Shown: positions 40,632 to 49,185 of the stretch, piece after piece
Layout: each line of letters begins with the position of its first letter
Position numbering within the stretch: the stretch's first letter is position 1
Assembly: GCA_937927975.1 (NCBI GenBank)
Contig: CALEZT010000118.1
Coordinates: 30,756-94,755, forward strand
Origin: an uncultured Phycisphaerales bacterium
GTDB taxonomy: Bacteria; Planctomycetota; Phycisphaerae; Sedimentisphaerales; Anaerobacaceae
Direction of reading: 5' to 3'
DNA: 64,000 nt
The notes under the pieces: generated by a model
The model's database searches: none
What the model was told of the DNA's origin: nothing
What the model saw: the letters and a program-made list of their open reading frames with translations, nothing else
Position numbers and translations under genes: made by a program

Positions 40632-41924
40632 ATGGTGAAAAGAAGAAATTGGACTAGACGAGAACTCCTGCGGAGTTCGGCAATGGCGGCCGGGACCCTG
40701 GTCTTGTCCGGGGCGGCCAGTCCTCTGGCTTACGCGCAGGGCAGCGATGAGATCCGCGTCGGCGTCGTCGGCTGCGGCGGACGCGGCTCGGGCGCGGCCC
40801 ACGACTGCGTCAATTCCTCGCCCGGCGTGAAGATCGTCGCCCTGGCCGACGCCTTCAAGGACCGGCTCGGCGGCCTCAAGAAGGACTTCAACGTCCCGGA
40901 CGACCGCTGCTTCGTCGGGCTCGACGCCTACAAGAAGCTGATGGCCCTGGACGACATCAACATGGTCATTCTGGCCACGCCGCCGGGATTCCGACCGCCG
41001 CAGTTCGCCGAGGCGATTCGCCGGGGCAAGCACGTGTTCATGGAAAAGCCTGTGGCCGTCTGTCCGGCGGGGGCCAAGATGGTGATCGAAGCCTCCGAAC
41101 TGGCGACCCAGAAGGGTCTGGGCGTCGTCGCCGGCACGCAGCGCCGTCACCAGCCCGAGTACGTCGAGACGATGAAACGCATTCACGACGGCGCGATCGG
41201 CGAGATCGTGTCCGCCCAGTGCTACTGGAACATGGGCGGCCTCTGGGTCAGCGAGCGCCAGCCGGGCCAGAGCGACGTGGACTGGCAGATCCGCAACTGG
41301 CTGTACTTCACGTGGGCCTCGGGCGACCACATCTGCGAGCAGCACGTGCACAACATCGACGTGATCAACTGGGCCTTCAAGGATGTCCAGCCGGAGAGCG
41401 TCTACGCCGTGGGAGGCCGGCAGTACCGAACCGATCCCAAGTACGGCAACATCTTCGACCATTTCGGCGTCGAATTCAGCTATCCGGGCGACGTGCGGAC
41501 CATCAGCACCTGCCGCCAGATCGAAGGCACAGCCAACAACGTCAGCGAGCGCGTCGTCGGCACCAAGGGCTGGAGCGATTGCTGTGGCACGATCGTCGGC
41601 GAGAACGCCTGGCGATATCGCGGCCCGCGCGCCAACGCCTACGTTCAGGAGCACACCGACCTGATCAAGAGCATCCGCGACGGCAAGCCCCTCAACGAGG
41701 GCGAGCGGATCGCCGAGAGCACGCTGTGCGCGATCATGGGACGCGAGTCGGCCTATTCCCGCCAGCAGTTCACGCGGTCGTGGTTCATGAACCGCTGCAC
41801 GCTGAACCTGGTGCCTGCGGATGACCTCAAGCTCAGCGACGCGATGCCCGTTCCTGCGGTGGCGATCCCCGGTCAGTACCAACTGCCCGGCTTCGTTCGG
41901 GAAGGACAAAGGGGACGCGGCTAA
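40632..41924 (+). CDS. Tat-exported Gfo/Idh/MocA-family oxidoreductase
   Basis: 430 aa. Twin-arginine signal WTRRELLRSSAMAAGTLVLS. The Rossmann domain begins IRVGVVGCGGRGSG, then MVILATPPGFR and the family motif GKHVFMEKPVAV (active-site Lys of EKP). AGTQRRHQPEYVETMKRIHD and DHICEQHVHNIDVINWAF follow, a pattern specific to the large planctomycete subgroup. It would be a periplasmic NAD(P)-dependent sugar or glycoside oxidoreductase folded before export. Substrate unknown. The paralogue downstream is 60 bases away, same strand. Confidence 0.9.
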   Translation: MVKRRNWTRRELLRSSAMAAGTLVLSGAASPLAYAQGSDEIRVGVVGCGGRGSGAAHDCVNSSPGVKIVALADAFKDRLGGLKKDFNVPDDRCFVGLDAYKKLMALDDINMVILATPPGFRPPQFAEAIRRGKHVFMEKPVAVCPAGAKMVIEASELATQKGLGVVAGTQRRHQPEYVETMKRIHDGAIGEIVSAQCYWNMGGLWVSERQPGQSDVDWQIRNWLYFTWASGDHICEQHVHNIDVINWAFKDVQPESVYAVGGRQYRTDPKYGNIFDHFGVEFSYPGDVRTISTCRQIEGTANNVSERVVGTKGWSDCCGTIVGENAWRYRGPRANAYVQEHTDLIKSIRDGKPLNEGERIAESTLCAIMGRESAYSRQQFTRSWFMNRCTLNLVPADDLKLSDAMPVPAVAIPGQYQLPGFVREGQRGRG

Positions 41925-41984
41925 GCAAGGACAGAAGGCGCAGGAAACGGTTCGACGACATCCAACTCGAAGGAGATTTCGAAT

Positions 41985-43325
41985 ATGTCATCACAGACGA
42001 ACAACACATCCGGGATGAACGGCGGCGTGCTCGCCGGAGCGGCGGCCACAGCGGCCGTGCTCGGGCAGATGGCCTATGCCCAGGGTTCCGACAGGATCAA
42101 AGTGGGCATGCTCGGCTGCGGCGGACGCGGCCGGGGCGCCATGCAGAACTGCCTCGACGCCGATCCCGCGGTCGAGATTATCGCGGTGGCCGACCTGTTC
42201 GAGCGACAGGTGAAGAGCGCCCGCGACGGCCTGATGAGGCGAGAGGGGAACAAAGACCGCGTCAAGATCAACGACGATCACATGTTCTGGGGTTTCGATT
42301 GCCACGAGAAGCTGGCGGCCTGCGAGGCGGACCTGCTGCTGATGGCGACCGCGCCGGCGTTTCGCGGCCGGCAGTTGATGGCCGCGGTCAAGGCCGGAAA
42401 GCACGTCTTCACCGAGAAGCCCATCGCCACCGACGTGGCCGGCTGCAAAGAGGTGATGGCGGCCTCGAAGCTGGCGAAGGAGAAAGGGCTGGCCATCGTC
42501 GCCGGCACGCAGCGCCGTCATCAGGGCTCGTATGTCGCGACGATGCAGCGGATCCACGACGGCGCGATCGGCGAGCTGGTCGGCGGCCAGTGCTACTGGT
42601 ACGGCGGCGGCATCTGGTTCAAGGGCGCCGAGAAGGACATGAACGAGCTGCAGTGGCAGTGCCACAACTGGTATCACTTCACCTGGCTCTCCGGCGACCA
42701 GATCTGTGAGCAGCACATTCACAATATCGACGTGATGAACTGGTGCTTCAACGGCCCGCCGGCGAAGATCATGGCGGTCGGCGGCCGCCAGTGGCGGGAC
42801 TCGAACGCCGAACAGGTCAACACCGCCAAGGCGGTCTGCCGGCAGTTCAACAACGGCAGCGAGGACGGCTGGGAGAAGTACAACGGCGACATCTGGGACC
42901 ATATCTACGCGGAATTCGAGTATCCCAACGGCGCCCGCTGCCTGAGCTTCAGCGGCCACAGCCCGGGCACCCAGCGCGTCAGCGAGAAGATCGTCGGCAC
43001 CAAGGGCACCAGCGACTGCCACAACAGCATTCGCGGCGTGAATGCCTGGACCTATCAGGGCAAGGACATCGATCCGATGGTGCAGGAGCACATCGACCTG
43101 ATCGCGAGCATCCGCAGCGGCAAGCCGCTGAACGAGGGCCAGCGGGTCGCCGAGAGCACCCTGACCGCCATCGGGGCTCGTATGGCCGCCTGTACCGGCC
43201 AGGTCGTCAACTGGGATTGGCTGATGAACGAGTGCAAGCAGTCGCTCGTTCCCAGCCAGGCGGAGCTGATGGCGGGCAAGCCGCTCTACCATCCGATCGC
43301 CACCGGTCGCGATCCGCTGGTGTGA
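41985..43325 (+). CDS. Gfo/Idh/MocA-family oxidoreductase (paralogue without twin arginine)
   Basis: 446 aa; AAGGAG precedes the ATG. It follows the neighbouring paralogue closely (IKVGMLGCGGRGRG, GKHVFTEKPIATD, AGTQRRHQGSYVATMQRIHD, EQHIHNIDVMNWCF). The N-terminus MSSQTNNTSGMNGGVLAGAA is hydrophobic and ends in AYAQG like the paralogue, but it has no Arg-Arg, so Tat export is doubtful; it could be cytoplasmic or travel with its partner. The pair probably acts on the same or related sugars. Confidence 0.9.
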   Translation: MSSQTNNTSGMNGGVLAGAAATAAVLGQMAYAQGSDRIKVGMLGCGGRGRGAMQNCLDADPAVEIIAVADLFERQVKSARDGLMRREGNKDRVKINDDHMFWGFDCHEKLAACEADLLLMATAPAFRGRQLMAAVKAGKHVFTEKPIATDVAGCKEVMAASKLAKEKGLAIVAGTQRRHQGSYVATMQRIHDGAIGELVGGQCYWYGGGIWFKGAEKDMNELQWQCHNWYHFTWLSGDQICEQHIHNIDVMNWCFNGPPAKIMAVGGRQWRDSNAEQVNTAKAVCRQFNNGSEDGWEKYNGDIWDHIYAEFEYPNGARCLSFSGHSPGTQRVSEKIVGTKGTSDCHNSIRGVNAWTYQGKDIDPMVQEHIDLIASIRSGKPLNEGQRVAESTLTAIGARMAACTGQVVNWDWLMNECKQSLVPSQAELMAGKPLYHPIATGRDPLV

Positions 43326-43382
43326 AGAATTGGTGATGGATGATCGCAGCGATTGGCTGCGACCGTCATTTGCAAGACGGCA

Positions 43383-43422
43383 AAGGCCCGATGGTTGGAC
43401 GAACTTCCGACCGTCGGGCCTT
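43383..43422 (+). terminator. Terminator after the oxidoreductase pair
   Basis: AAGGCCCGATGGTTGG (43383-43398), 8-base loop, CCGACCGTCGGGCCTT (43407-43422): a 16-bp stem with two G-U pairs, 58 bases after the stop. It separates the oxidoreductases from the hydrolase gene. Confidence 0.65.
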
Positions 43423-43450
43423 CGCTATTGTCGACCGACGGAGGCAGGAT

Positions 43451-44590
43451 ATGGCACGGGCAATCGGAGTGATTCTGATCTTCTCGGCCGCAGGCCCTCT
43501 GTGCCTGGCGGAGACTCTTCCTGACGTCCTTCAGTCGTCCTTCTCGCCGCCGGCCCGGTTCGTCGGCGACGATGGGAACTACCGGTCGCCGCTGCGGTTC
43601 GACGACGGCTCGCCTGTCGCGACGCCCGCCGATTGGACGAAGCGCAGAGAGCAGATTCTCGAAACGTGGTGGGAGTTAATCGGCCGCTGGCCTCCGCGGA
43701 TCGAGAAGCCCGAGATGCGCCGTCTGGAACAGACACGCCGGGACCACTTCACCCAACAGAAGGTCTCGGTCGAGATCGCGCCGAATGGCCAGAGGGTCGC
43801 CGGATACCTGCTGACCCCGGAGGCTTCTGTCTCCAGGCTGCCCGCGGTGCTCGTCGTCTACTATGATCCGGAGACCGGGGCCGGCCTGAACGACAAGGAA
43901 CTCCGCGACTTCGGCTATCAGTTGGCCAGGCGGGGTTTCGTGGTCCTCTCGATCGGGACGCCGGAGTTTTGCAGTCTCGATCCGCCGTACAAGCCGCTCT
44001 GGGAGGCGCCGTCGGGACAACCGCCGCTACAGCCGCTCTCGGCCCTGGCGTACGTCGCCGCCAACTGCCACACGGCCCTGGCGAACCTGCCCAACGTCGA
44101 TCCCAACCGCATCGGGATCGTCGGCCACTCCTACGGCGGCAAATGGGCCCTGTTCGCCTCCTGCCTGTATGAGAAGTTCGCCTGCGCCGTCTGGTCCGAT
44201 CCCGGCATCGTCTTCGACGAGACGCGTCCCAACGTCAACTACTGGGAGCCCTGGTACCTGGGCTGGGACGCGAACGTGACGCGAAAGCGGGGCGTCCCGA
44301 GCGATGCGAACCCGCGCACGGGTCCTTACAGGACGATGATCGAAACGGGCCGGGACCTACACGAGTTGCACGCCTTGATGGCTCCTCGGCCGTTCCTGGT
44401 CTCCGGCGGCGCCGAAGACCCGCCCCAGCGCTGGCAGGCCCTCAACCACACGCTCGCGGTCAACAAGCTCCTGGGCCGCAGCCACCGCGTCGCCATGACC
44501 AACCGCGCCACCCACAGCCCCACTCCCGAGTCCAACGACCAGATCTACGCCTTCTTCGAGCACTTCCTGAAGGAAGGTGACATTCGCTGA
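43451..44590 (+). CDS. Secreted alpha/beta hydrolase (esterase/dienelactone-hydrolase-like)
   Basis: 379 aa from ATG 43451, which starts the signal peptide MARAIGVILIFSAAGPLCLA. The catalytic serine lies in IGIVGHSYGGKWALFAS (GxSxGG); PRPFLVSGGAEDPPQRW likely carries the acid, and ATHSPTPES the His. An N-terminal part (WTKRREQILETWWELIGRWP) resembles acetyl-xylan-esterase-like proteins from planctomycetes. A deacetylase acting on sugar or cell-wall esters is plausible, but substrate is unproven. Confidence 0.85.
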   Translation: MARAIGVILIFSAAGPLCLAETLPDVLQSSFSPPARFVGDDGNYRSPLRFDDGSPVATPADWTKRREQILETWWELIGRWPPRIEKPEMRRLEQTRRDHFTQQKVSVEIAPNGQRVAGYLLTPEASVSRLPAVLVVYYDPETGAGLNDKELRDFGYQLARRGFVVLSIGTPEFCSLDPPYKPLWEAPSGQPPLQPLSALAYVAANCHTALANLPNVDPNRIGIVGHSYGGKWALFASCLYEKFACAVWSDPGIVFDETRPNVNYWEPWYLGWDANVTRKRGVPSDANPRTGPYRTMIETGRDLHELHALMAPRPFLVSGGAEDPPQRWQALNHTLAVNKLLGRSHRVAMTNRATHSPTPESNDQIYAFFEHFLKEGDIR

Positions 44591-44610
44591 TCTGACTGAG
44601 CGGTGTGTTC

Positions 44611-45456
44611 TCACGGCGCGTGGGCGCCTTTGATGATGTAGCCGCCGGACTTCTCTTCCGCCTCCAGGTCGAGGATGCCCTGGGCCTGGGCCTCCTCCAG
44701 CAGTTGGCCGAAGGAGCGGAAGCCGTAATAGGATTCGCTGAATCCCGGCCGGCGTCGTTTGAGCGTCTGCTTGAGCATGGAGCTCCAGATCTTCTCGCCC
44801 TCGCCTCGCTCCTCGACCAGGGCCTCATAGGTCTGGACGATCAGGTCCCAGGCTTCCTGCTTCTTGTCCTTCTCCTTCTCTTCGGGGGGCTTGGCGGCCT
44901 TGGGAGTCTGGCCTTTGGCGTGTCTGCGCGACTGCTGCGTTTGCTGCTCTTTGGCGGGCTCTCTCCTGCGGGCCGGCGGACGCCGGACCAGATCGTCGTA
45001 GTAGATGAACTCGTCGCAGTTGGCGATCAGCAGGTCGGACGTGGAGTTCTTGACCCCGATGCCGATGACGATCTTGTCGTTCTCGCGCAGCTTGCTGACC
45101 AGGGGCGAGAAGTCCGAGTCGCCGCTGAGGATCACGAACGTGTCCAGGTGCTCCTTCGTGTAGCACAGGTCCAGCGCGTCGACCACCATGCGGATGTCCG
45201 CGGAGTTCTTGCCCGACATCCGCACGTGCGGGATCTCGATCATTTCGAACGACGCCTCGTGCATCGTCGGCTTGTATTCCTTGTACCGCTCCCAGTCGCA
45301 ATAGGCCTTCTTCACGACGATGTTGCCCTTGAGCAGCAGCCGTTCGAGCACCTTGCCGATGTCGAACTGGGTGTAATTGGCGTCGCGAACGCCCAGCGCG
45401 ATGTTCTCAAAGTCGCAGAACAGGGCCATGTTCTTGGTGTCAGCCCGATTGCTCAT
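44611..45456 (-). CDS. NYN-domain protein with C-terminal OST-HTH/LOTUS domain
   Basis: 281 aa from ATG 45456 (AAGGA upstream; the track start ten codons earlier lacks one). The N-terminal NYN (PIN-like) nuclease domain has MALFCDFENIALGVRD, then SADIRMVVDALDL and VILSGDSDFSPLVSKLRE, whose acidic residues (D, D, D) fit the metal site. A Lys/Arg/Gln-rich linker leads to an OST-HTH domain (WSSMLKQTLKRRRPGFSESY). This pairing is known for predicted RNA-binding or RNA-cleaving proteins. Target RNA unknown. Confidence 0.88.
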   Translation of the reverse strand: MSNRADTKNMALFCDFENIALGVRDANYTQFDIGKVLERLLLKGNIVVKKAYCDWERYKEYKPTMHEASFEMIEIPHVRMSGKNSADIRMVVDALDLCYTKEHLDTFVILSGDSDFSPLVSKLRENDKIVIGIGVKNSTSDLLIANCDEFIYYDDLVRRPPARRREPAKEQQTQQSRRHAKGQTPKAAKPPEEKEKDKKQEAWDLIVQTYEALVEERGEGEKIWSSMLKQTLKRRRPGFSESYYGFRSFGQLLEEAQAQGILDLEAEEKSGGYIIKGAHAP

Positions 45457-45483
45457 CGCATGGTTCCTTCCATCCAGAAACAC

Positions 45484-45900
45484 TCTTCATAAGGGGCCCG
45501 GCACTCATCCTGTCTGGGCGTCGACGGGCAACTCCGATAATCTATCGGCCTAATCCTACCGCGACTTTGGCCTTGATTCCAGCAGGATTGTGCACCAACA
45601 GGATCGACGCCCCGGCGTGAACCCGTTGAACGATCGGGGAACGGCCTTTTCAAGGTCCTGCTGGAAGCCCCGTATGCGGTAAACGCAATCCCTACGCATG
45701 CAGAGCCGACGTTCGAAGAGCAGGCGAACCGAAGCGAAGAGGGGTAGAACAACAGGGGCCGCAGGCCCTCCATAGAAAACGCCGTTCGTCCCATAAAGTG
45801 GTTGCGGTCGTCGAAGTCGGGCCGATCAACGGAAATTGCCCCGGCAGCCGGCGGCCGTCCGGTGTGCGACCAGATTTCGTGGGGGCCTCATGAGCATTTT
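45484..45900. other. Intergenic region
   Basis: About 420 bases upstream of the NYN gene. No recognisable gene, although short open frames exist on both strands. The NYN promoter is presumably here. Confidence 0.35.
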
Positions 45901-45995
45901 GTCATGCTGAGCGCAGCGAAGCATCTGGCCTTCGGATGCAGCGAATGTACGCCCGCGTTCTATGCCCGGATCCTTCGCTTCGCTCAGGATGACAG
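45901..45995. repeat. GTCAT(C/G)CTGAGCG palindromic repeat, copy 2
   Basis: The left arm is GTCATGCTGAGCGCAGCG then AAGCATCTGGCC; the right arm is CGGATCCTTCGCTTCGCTC then AGGATGACAG. On the minus strand it can be read as SVILSEAKDPG, a peptide that recurs in mis-annotated proteins across many phyla. Compare copy 1 at 13152. Confidence 0.75.
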
Positions 45996-46258
45996 AGTGG
46001 GCGCCCGCACGCCACACGAAACCCAGTCGCACGCGCCGCCGGGGCACGTTTTTCGCATTGTGGGGTGCCAGCGGAGAGGGGAGAAGGTCCGTTGTTTGTC
46101 GAGCCCCTTCCGCTGTGTACCCGCGGGCTTTGTCGCTCGGGTTGCTCGCTGGTGTTGCCGGTTGCCCCTTGCGGTCTATCGCAGGCGGGGGCACCTCCCT
46201 ATTCTCCAAGCGGCGGCCGGGTCGCTGTCATTGTCGCATTGCGCGGCGAAGGCCAGCG
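45996..46258. other. Intergenic region
   Basis: About 260 bases with no recognised gene. A minus-strand frame through this stretch and the preceding repeat is not protein-like. Confidence 0.35.
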
Positions 46259-47569
46259 TTAGCCCGTTGATTTCGGCGTACTTGCGGTCGTTGTCCTTCC
46301 GAGCCCGGTCCCTTGGAGGGCGGATTCGTGCACCCTGAATTCCAACGGTGGATTGCCGCCGCCCGGAATGTCCTCTGTGCGGCTGCGCAGGATGAATCCC
46401 TCCTCTGTGACTTCATAATCGAAGCTCTCGCCCGTGAGAGGATCGCGGGGCCAATCGTCGGCAAGTCGCTGCGGGAGACGCCCCGTCTCCGCGACCACAA
46501 GGTAGATCTCGATCGCGACGTCCAGCAGCGTCCGGAGAGCGCGATCCTTCGCCCAGAGATTGTTGTGAACGGAGTTCGCACAAGCCATGATGACCTGGCG
46601 CGCCGCTGGATCGTTGCCGTAGTTCTCCTTCAGGTCGTCAGCCAGTTTCTGCAATCTGGCGTAGACCTCGGTATACGGCATATCGCTGTGTACGATTTCG
46701 ATCGCCGAGTCCAGGAAAGAAGCATACGGCCGGCGAGCGCGAGCGATCAGTTCCTCGTCGGTCAGATTCGCCATGGCCTGTTGCTCGACCGGATCGGCAG
46801 CCCGCAGCACGAGTTGGTCTCTGATGATCTTGAGCAGGCCGGGACTGTTGCGGAGCGACACCATTGCGAGTTCGAAGTCCATCCGCCAGGCGTGCGCGGG
46901 CGACGACGGCGCGCCGTTTACCGTCGGGAGTTCCTGTTTGAGCCAGCGAAGGGTCTCGGCGTCCGGAGGCACCCGCCCCAGGACGTGCTGGATGGAAAGA
47001 AGGGCCATTCGATCCATAATATGCGAACTGGCATAGAGAAGCAGCATGTCCTCTCCGATTTGGCCGGCCATCTGCCGCATCATAAGGCACCTGGTCAGGG
47101 CGCCACGGCAGTCGCCGTCGACGGCCAGCATCTGTGCGTGAGCGGAGAGGTCGCGGGCGAGAGATCGGATTCCCTGTACCTGAGGCAGACGGCAACTGAA
47201 GCCCCGCGAGTACTGAATCCCCCAATCGCACTTGGCCAGTTTCACCGCATCATCTGCCAGCGTGATCGTGTCGCCGATGCGCCACAGATATCTCCTGACC
47301 GAATTGGTCAACTCACCTCCCTGCACGAACTCGTCGTACTTTGTCAGGGTGTCGCCCGCGGGTTCCGAACGGAGAAGGAACGCCTGGTAGTACAAGAACG
47401 CCGCATTGTCCGGGTCCGCCGGCAGTGAGGGGGTTTGTGCTCCAATCGCCCAGGGGGGCAGTAATCCAGCAATTGCGACGACGACAACGAGGGTTCCACG
47501 AGTTACAGGGTTCACGTTCGTTTCTCCGATTGTCGGTACAGTCTTCAGTGCGATTTCGCCCAGGTTCAT
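46259..47569 (-). CDS. Secreted or membrane-anchored helical protein of unknown function
   Basis: 436 aa from ATG 47569 (GGAG 8 bases upstream). A hydrophobic segment (GTLVVVVAIAGLLPPWAIGA) 20-40 residues from the start acts as signal or anchor. The rest is helical: ADPDNAAFLYYQAFLLRSEP opens it, with a Cys-containing middle (CDWGIQYSRGFSCRLPQVQG, RGALTRCLMMRQMAG). It ends in a type-II-secretion-like segment (GRLPQRLADDWPRDPLTGES, FDYEVTEEGFILRS) like that found in planctomycete proteins. No catalytic motif recognised. Confidence 0.75.
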   Translation of the reverse strand: MNLGEIALKTVPTIGETNVNPVTRGTLVVVVAIAGLLPPWAIGAQTPSLPADPDNAAFLYYQAFLLRSEPAGDTLTKYDEFVQGGELTNSVRRYLWRIGDTITLADDAVKLAKCDWGIQYSRGFSCRLPQVQGIRSLARDLSAHAQMLAVDGDCRGALTRCLMMRQMAGQIGEDMLLLYASSHIMDRMALLSIQHVLGRVPPDAETLRWLKQELPTVNGAPSSPAHAWRMDFELAMVSLRNSPGLLKIIRDQLVLRAADPVEQQAMANLTDEELIARARRPYASFLDSAIEIVHSDMPYTEVYARLQKLADDLKENYGNDPAARQVIMACANSVHNNLWAKDRALRTLLDVAIEIYLVVAETGRLPQRLADDWPRDPLTGESFDYEVTEEGFILRSRTEDIPGGGNPPLEFRVHESALQGTGLGRTTTASTPKSTG

Positions 47570-47650
47570 GGTCGTTCTCCCGATTTCCTCAGAAACCTGA
47601 TCTTCGGACAAGTCCTTCGTAATACAGAGACGCTCAGGTCGGGCAAATCA

Positions 47651-48301
47651 TCATGGAATCCGACACCGTGATTTATTGAATCTTCGGTCGGGGATGGGCA
47701 CGAGACAGAGGCCGATTCTCGCCTTTGGGCGGCTCGGGTTGGTCGTTAGAACTCGCCCCGTTTCGCTGCTTCGGACGTTCCGGTGAAACAGTCCGTCCGC
47801 ATTCCGCGGACACTTTCGGGCCACTGAGGCTACGCGATAGGACGGACGCGCTGGGCCGTCAGGCGATCGGGGCAGCGTTCGCGTCCGTGCGTCCTCGGGA
47901 CGGCCGACCGGGGAAGGAGGCGGTGTTTCCGAAGTCGTCGTCCCGCGGATTTCCTCCACGAGAGGCGGCAGGGAAGGACACAGGGACAGCGCCTCGGCGT
48001 ATGCCCGACTCTCCCAACGCCAACGGCCTCCCAACGCGTCGAACGTCAACACGAGAAGGGCCGCACTGAAGGCCAGGGCGACGGCCATCCGGTAAGGCAT
48101 TCGGCCGAAGGCCGGCTGCCGGTCCCGCGTCGAAAGCCACAGCAACGCCCAGAAGGCCGACCAGATCGCCAGGATGGGAATGCCTCGGGACCATCCCGAG
48201 AAGCCGCCCGTCCCGAAGAAGTCACTGTTGCTGATCGAGAGAATGATCACGCCGACGAGCACGGCAAGAAGGCCGATCCATACTATCGTTCCTCGTTGCA
48301 C
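47651..48301 (-). CDS. Small membrane protein with a disordered C-terminal tail
   Basis: 216 aa from GTG 48301, supported by GGAGG 5 bases upstream; no ATG is suitably placed. Three hydrophobic segments (IVWIGLLAVLVGVIILSIS, IPILAIWSAFWALLWLS, MAVALAFSAALLVLTF) are followed by ~100 residues rich in Arg, Pro and Ser with no recognisable fold. The tail may be genuine or the gene may once have ended earlier. Function unknown. Confidence 0.6.
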   Translation of the reverse strand: MQRGTIVWIGLLAVLVGVIILSISNSDFFGTGGFSGWSRGIPILAIWSAFWALLWLSTRDRQPAFGRMPYRMAVALAFSAALLVLTFDALGGRWRWESRAYAEALSLCPSLPPLVEEIRGTTTSETPPPSPVGRPEDARTRTLPRSPDGPARPSYRVASVARKCPRNADGLFHRNVRSSETGRVLTTNPSRPKARIGLCLVPIPDRRFNKSRCRIP

Positions 48302-48531
48302 AGGACCTCCGCAGCACAGATTTTTCTCACTTCCGATTGACGAGTCACCTTCCGGGGGACGCTCCGGGGCCCCGGATTCCCGTGCATCGTAGCGGGGATT
48401 GCCGTCCCTGGCAAGAGGCTCGTGGTTTTCGGCTTCTGTCTGGCCGGGCTCGCGGGTAGAATCGGCGTTCGTATGGGTGGTTCGGACGCTACGCCATCAA
48501 CCATTGAGTGGGGACAAAGCAAGGGGACGAT

Positions 48532-48993
48532 ATGGGCAAGACATTCGGGAGTGTGAACGAGGTTCTGGATTTTGCGATTGCTCGGGAGATCGAGGCCAGC
48601 GAGTTCTACGCCGCTCTGGCGGGCAGAATGGACGCGCCTGCGATGAAGAAGGCGTTTCTCGACTTCGCCAGGGAAGAGCAGGGACATCGGGCCAAGCTCG
48701 AGGCGGTCAAGCGGGGCGAGTACTCCTTCGGGTCCGGAGCAAAGCAGCTCATGGGACTCGGACTGGCGGAGTACCTCGTGGACGAGACGCCTGCTGCGGA
48801 CATGAGCTACGCCGAGGCTCTGGTCCTGGCGATGAAGAAAGAGAAAGCCGCGTTCAAGCTGTATTCGGATCTGGCGGAGATGGCTGAAGGCGAGTCGCTT
48901 CGGAACCTGTTCCTCTCGCTGGCGTCCGAGGAGGCCAAGCACAAGCTGCGGTTCGAGGTCGAGTACGACGATCACGTGATGAAGGAAAACTAG
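48532..48993 (+). CDS. Rubrerythrin-like ferritin-family protein
   Basis: 153 aa from ATG 48532 (AGGGGAC upstream). It is a four-helix ferritin-like domain with di-iron ligands: EIEASEFYAALA, then REEQGHRAKLE in the first pair, and EKAAFKLYSDLA with SEEAKHKLRFEVEYDDHV in the second (ExxH twice). The rubredoxin domain of classical rubrerythrins is missing. Relatives protect against peroxide and are frequent in anaerobes, matching the oxygen-sensitive oxidoreductase operon. Confidence 0.9.
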   Translation: MGKTFGSVNEVLDFAIAREIEASEFYAALAGRMDAPAMKKAFLDFAREEQGHRAKLEAVKRGEYSFGSGAKQLMGLGLAEYLVDETPAADMSYAEALVLAMKKEKAAFKLYSDLAEMAEGESLRNLFLSLASEEAKHKLRFEVEYDDHVMKEN

Positions 48994-49013
48994 CCGTCGC
49001 GGCCGCCGCCTTC

Positions 49014-49134
49014 GTGGCGAGGGCATCTTGCCCTTGCGTCCCGAGGGCGTCCCGCCCTCGTTTGTGTTGCCCGAAAGAGAGCAAGAGCAGGGGCAGGACG
49101 CCCCCGCCACGCAAGGGCGGGACGCCCTCGCCAC
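49014..49134. repeat. GTGGCGAGGGC palindromic repeat, intergenic copy
   Basis: 121 bp bounded by GTGGCGAGGGC (49014) and GCCCTCGCCAC (ending 49134). It contains internal palindromes (GAGGGCGTCCCGCCCTC). Same family as the in-frame copy at 8884-8991. On the minus strand it reads RGRDALGTQGQDALATK-like peptides, familiar from planctomycete annotation. Confidence 0.75.
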
Positions 49135-49185
49135 GATGGGCGGCAGCGTTTCCGTCATTTGGATTTGGTCCTTTGGGAATTGCTG

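Noticed and set aside
45826..46209. 127-aa minus-strand frame containing SVILSEAKDPG
   Set aside because: That peptide is the translation of a dispersed repeat, not a protein motif.
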